NCBI GenBank assembly: GCA_009778015.1 | Contig: WRKS01000018.1 | Span: 1-7,668 of the forward strand | Source of the DNA: Candidatus Saccharimonadota bacterium | GTDB lineage: Bacteria; Patescibacteriota; Saccharimonadia; Saccharimonadales; Saccharimonadaceae | Length of the DNA: 7,668 bases | Reading direction: 5' to 3' | Part shown: piece after piece, positions 6,046 to 7,668 of the stretch | Position numbering within the stretch: the first letter of the stretch is position 1 | Layout: each line of letters starts with the position of its first letter | Program-made: the position numbers and the translations under genes | The notes under the pieces: generated by a model | The model's database searches: none | Seen by the model: only the letters and a program-made list of their open reading frames with translations | Told to the model about the DNA's origin: nothing

Positions 6046-6075
6046 GGAAATCCCGCTATCTAACGCGGGATTTTC
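6046..6075 (+). terminator. intrinsic terminator of the small basic protein transcript
   Basis: AAATCCCGC (6048-6056) pairs with GCGGGATTT (6065-6073) over 9 Watson-Crick pairs around an 8-nt loop. The stem extends by a G-T and a G-C pair to 6046-6075. The 3' arm ends in TTTT followed by CCC, so the U-tract is short. It closes the transcription unit begun near 5588 and insulates the next promoter. Confidence 0.75.
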
Positions 6076-6100
6076 CCATTGACGCCAAAATCCTGCCGAA

Positions 6101-6133
6101 ATTGTATAAAAATTGTATAAAATAATTATACAA
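6101..6133 (+). promoter_or_regulatory. TTGTATA operator-like array upstream of the surface-protein promoter
   Basis: Two perfect tandem copies of the 11-mer ATTGTATAAAA (6101-6111 and 6112-6122) are followed by an inverted TTATACAA (6126-6133). The second copy and the inverted one form a perfect dyad: TTGTATAA (6113-6120), 5-bp spacer, TTATACAA. The 11-bp period is about one helical turn, so a protein would meet the sites on one face of the DNA. The array ends 5 bp before the -35 element, a usual position for an activator or a repressor. Confidence 0.65.
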
Positions 6134-6138
6134 ATGTC

Positions 6139-6168
6139 TTGACATACGCAATATGCTTATGCTACTAT
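6139..6168 (+). promoter_or_regulatory. promoter of the surface-protein gene, with a dyad in its spacer
   Basis: A perfect -35 TTGACA (6139-6144), an 18-bp spacer, and the -10 TACTAT (6163-6168) preceded by TGC, an extended -10. The start would be near 6175, leaving a leader of about 33 nt. Between the two boxes lies an imperfect dyad, CATACGCA (6143-6150), a 3-bp centre, then TGCTTATG (6154-6161), with 7 of 8 positions paired. This is a classical place for a repressor operator. Confidence 0.75.
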
Positions 6169-6207
6169 AGGGGTATATAATAAACAACATAAAAGAGAAG
6201 AGAATAT

Positions 6208-7668
6208 ATGGCACCAAACCCCAACCAATTAGGCGCTCTAACTCCAGAAGAACTAGCGAGGATGCACAGACTAAACAGAGCGCACGGTAGCCGGGTCCTC
6301 AAAACTCGCGCTAAGATTCTTGGCTATGGGCTGCTCGCGGCCGTCGCCATCGCCTCTGCCGGCGGCTTGGCCTTCTCGCAAGGCTGGATTGGCGGCGGCG
6401 GTGACAACAATAACGACAACGATAATAACGGCAATAATGGCAATACTAATAATGATAACAGCTCGGGCGAGCAGACCGGGGACGCAACTGGCGACGCAGC
6501 CGGGCAAGACGACGAGTCAGCCACATCCAACCCTAACGAACCACTATTCACTGGCGGAGATACGGGCGCCGATACCGACCCATCAGGCGACGATAGTTCC
6601 GCCGAAACAGGGCTAGACTATAGCAACATGTCCGACGACGAGATTATCAACCAACTTCTTGACGACGAGCGCTTCATTGACACCAACGACGACGGCGTTG
6701 ACGACCGGCTAGCGGCGCTCCGCAATATTGACGACAACGCTCGCGCCAATCTTAACACCTTTGTCATTAACGAGCAATCTTTTGACGACCCTGAGGGTCG
6801 CGCGATTGACCAGCTCACTGCGGCCTTTAACGGCGTCAACACCGACGCCGCCGACGACGATGCAGCCCGCTCAATTCTAGCCCGGCTTGCCGCCGACATC
6901 TATGAGGACCGCGGCGAAACTCCACCCGACTTCATTGACACCAACAACGACGGCATTGACGACCTCTACGGCGGCCCTATCAACAACGAAATTTTACAAT
7001 ACACCAGCCGCGACGGCTTCTTGCAGGTTGACCGCGACGGCCAGACAGTCCTAGCGTTTAACGCCGACCCAGAAAGCCGCCTCAACCAGTTCGCTTTTGG
7101 CCGTTCGCTTATTGGCGAACCCAACGGCTCTGACATTATGGAACACGACCTTGATCAACTAAACAGCGAAGAAGGCCAAGCCCAGCTAATGTCCAATTGG
7201 CTGCACGGCCACGACTCGGACTTCGGCGAGCAGGGCACCTTCTACCAACCGGGCAACCTCGCTTTCTTCGCGACCAATGTTTACGAGGGCGACCTCTCGC
7301 AATGGTTCGGCGAAGGCGCTACCGACAACATGGTTAGCATGACCGAGCTAATTGAGCGCCTTGACCCGGATGTTCGCGCCGACTTTAACCAAGCCATGAC
7401 CAGCTATTTGGCGCAATGCAATGTCTCTGTAGAACACTGGGAGGGCGGTAATAACTACGCCTCCGCCTACTACCGTCCCGAGCTTGACGAGGATGGCAAC
7501 ATCGCAGGTGCCCGCCTAGTCCAGCAGGCCGTAGTCCAGGGTCAAACACAACTTGTCATGCGCGTTACCGGTCCTGATGGCCGTGAACAGCTCATCACCA
7601 TACGTTGCGGCGGCCAGCCAATGTTCCCAAATGACCCATATATCCCGCCAGTAGATGAGGACGAGCCA
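6208..7668 (+). CDS. large membrane-anchored acidic surface protein with Ca-binding-like repeats (3' end outside the window)
   Basis: The frame from ATG 6208 is open to the last base: 487 codons without a stop. Residues 1-36 are cytoplasmic-like with Lys/Arg before the membrane segment. Residues 37-60 are hydrophobic (ILGYGLLAAVAIASAGGLAF), acting either as a signal anchor or as a signal peptide that could be cut after A51 (ASA). Residues 62-140 are low-complexity Asn/Asp/Gly/Ser, an extended extracellular stalk. Two near-identical segments, FIDTNDDGVDDRL (156-168) and FIDTNNDGIDDLY (242-254), carry the DxNxDGxxD pattern of calcium-binding loops of dockerin/thrombospondin-3 type. A globular part follows with two cysteines (C404, C467), a possible disulfide, and the end visible here is Pro/acidic (PPVDEDEP). 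The ribosome-binding site is weak (GAGAAGAG, 6195-6202); M19 (6262) is an alternative start. The family is not recognised; a secreted or surface role is well supported. Confidence 0.85.
   Translation, partial: MAPNPNQLGALTPEELARMHRLNRAHGSRVLKTRAKILGYGLLAAVAIASAGGLAFSQGWIGGGGDNNNDNDNNGNNGNTNNDNSSGEQTGDATGDAAGQDDESATSNPNEPLFTGGDTGADTDPSGDDSSAETGLDYSNMSDDEIINQLLDDERFIDTNDDGVDDRLAALRNIDDNARANLNTFVINEQSFDDPEGRAIDQLTAAFNGVNTDAADDDAARSILARLAADIYEDRGETPPDFIDTNNDGIDDLYGGPINNEILQYTSRDGFLQVDRDGQTVLAFNADPESRLNQFAFGRSLIGEPNGSDIMEHDLDQLNSEEGQAQLMSNWLHGHDSDFGEQGTFYQPGNLAFFATNVYEGDLSQWFGEGATDNMVSMTELIERLDPDVRADFNQAMTSYLAQCNVSVEHWEGGNNYASAYYRPELDEDGNIAGARLVQQAVVQGQTQLVMRVTGPDGREQLITIRCGGQPMFPNDPYIPPVDEDEP
6673..6707 (+). 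repeat. first copy of the DxNxDGxxD coding repeat
   Basis: This 35-bp stretch matches 6931-6965 at 32 of 35 bases. It encodes FIDTNDDGVDD of the surface protein. The high DNA identity between copies 258 bp apart suggests recent duplication or strong selection on the loop. Confidence 0.7.
6931..6965 (+). repeat. second copy of the DxNxDGxxD coding repeat
   Basis: This is the partner of the copy at 6673-6707. It encodes FIDTNNDGIDD. The two differ at three bases, changing Asp to Asn and Val to Ile inside the loop and Arg to Leu just after it; the acidic ligand pattern is kept. Confidence 0.7.

Noticed and set aside
6101..6133. NrdR box at the TTGTATA dyad
   Set aside because: The dyad does not fit the 16-bp NrdR box pattern (ACAC...GTGT ends), and nrd genes are not adjacent.
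1..7668. CRISPR array, tRNA, rRNA or transposase
   Set aside because: No regularly spaced repeats, no cloverleaf-like element, no rRNA stretches and no transposase or integrase motifs were seen on either strand.

Overview
The window looks like a chromosomal piece of a Candidate Phyla Radiation bacterium, most likely a Saccharibacteria (TM7)-type organism. This is inferred from protein style, not from a database search. The pointers are a ftsZ-nrdR-thioredoxin-like cluster followed by a eukaryote-like (type 2) isoleucyl-tRNA synthetase, an FtsZ with a very acidic C-terminal tail before its binding peptide, and a large Asp/Asn-rich membrane-anchored surface protein. The standard genetic code fits: no in-frame TGA occurs in about 2,400 codons, which argues against the UGA=Gly lineages. 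Every recognisable stop codon is TAA. All genes lie on the + strand.

Layout. Positions 2-49 hold the last 15 codons of a gene, probably ftsA. After a sigma70-type promoter (150-177) comes ftsZ (209-1453). nrdR (1454-1939) starts at the base after the ftsZ stop codon and in the same frame. A small thioredoxin-fold-like protein (1955-2221) follows. Positions 2222-2541 hold what looks like an isolated C-terminal piece of an extracellular protein, with no ribosome-binding site and flanked by an 8-bp inverted repeat. ileS (2561-5482) appears to be expressed as a nearly leaderless mRNA from an extended -10 promoter.

From 5483 the character changes to an AT-rich, heavily structured regulatory region. 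It surrounds a small basic protein of unknown function (5638-5937). In order it holds an inverted-repeat stem, a TTGTATA box, a promoter, a 5' GAAA hairpin, the small gene, a pair of mutually exclusive hairpins, a strong Shine-Dalgarno in front of an AUG directly followed by UAA, another hairpin, an intrinsic terminator, an array of TTGTATA boxes, and a second strong promoter with a dyad in its spacer. That second promoter drives a surface protein gene that starts at 6208 and runs off the window end (487 codons present).

How the parts fit. The first half is housekeeping: Z-ring formation, ribonucleotide reductase regulation and isoleucine charging. The second half looks like a small accessory locus. 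The same 15-bp element occurs, inverted, in front of both the small basic protein gene and the surface protein gene, so the two are probably co-regulated. The small protein is a candidate for the regulator, but nothing in its sequence proves this. The most unusual points are the shared operator-like array, the AUG-UAA start-stop behind a strong ribosome-binding site, and a NrdR that has lost all four zinc-ribbon cysteines.
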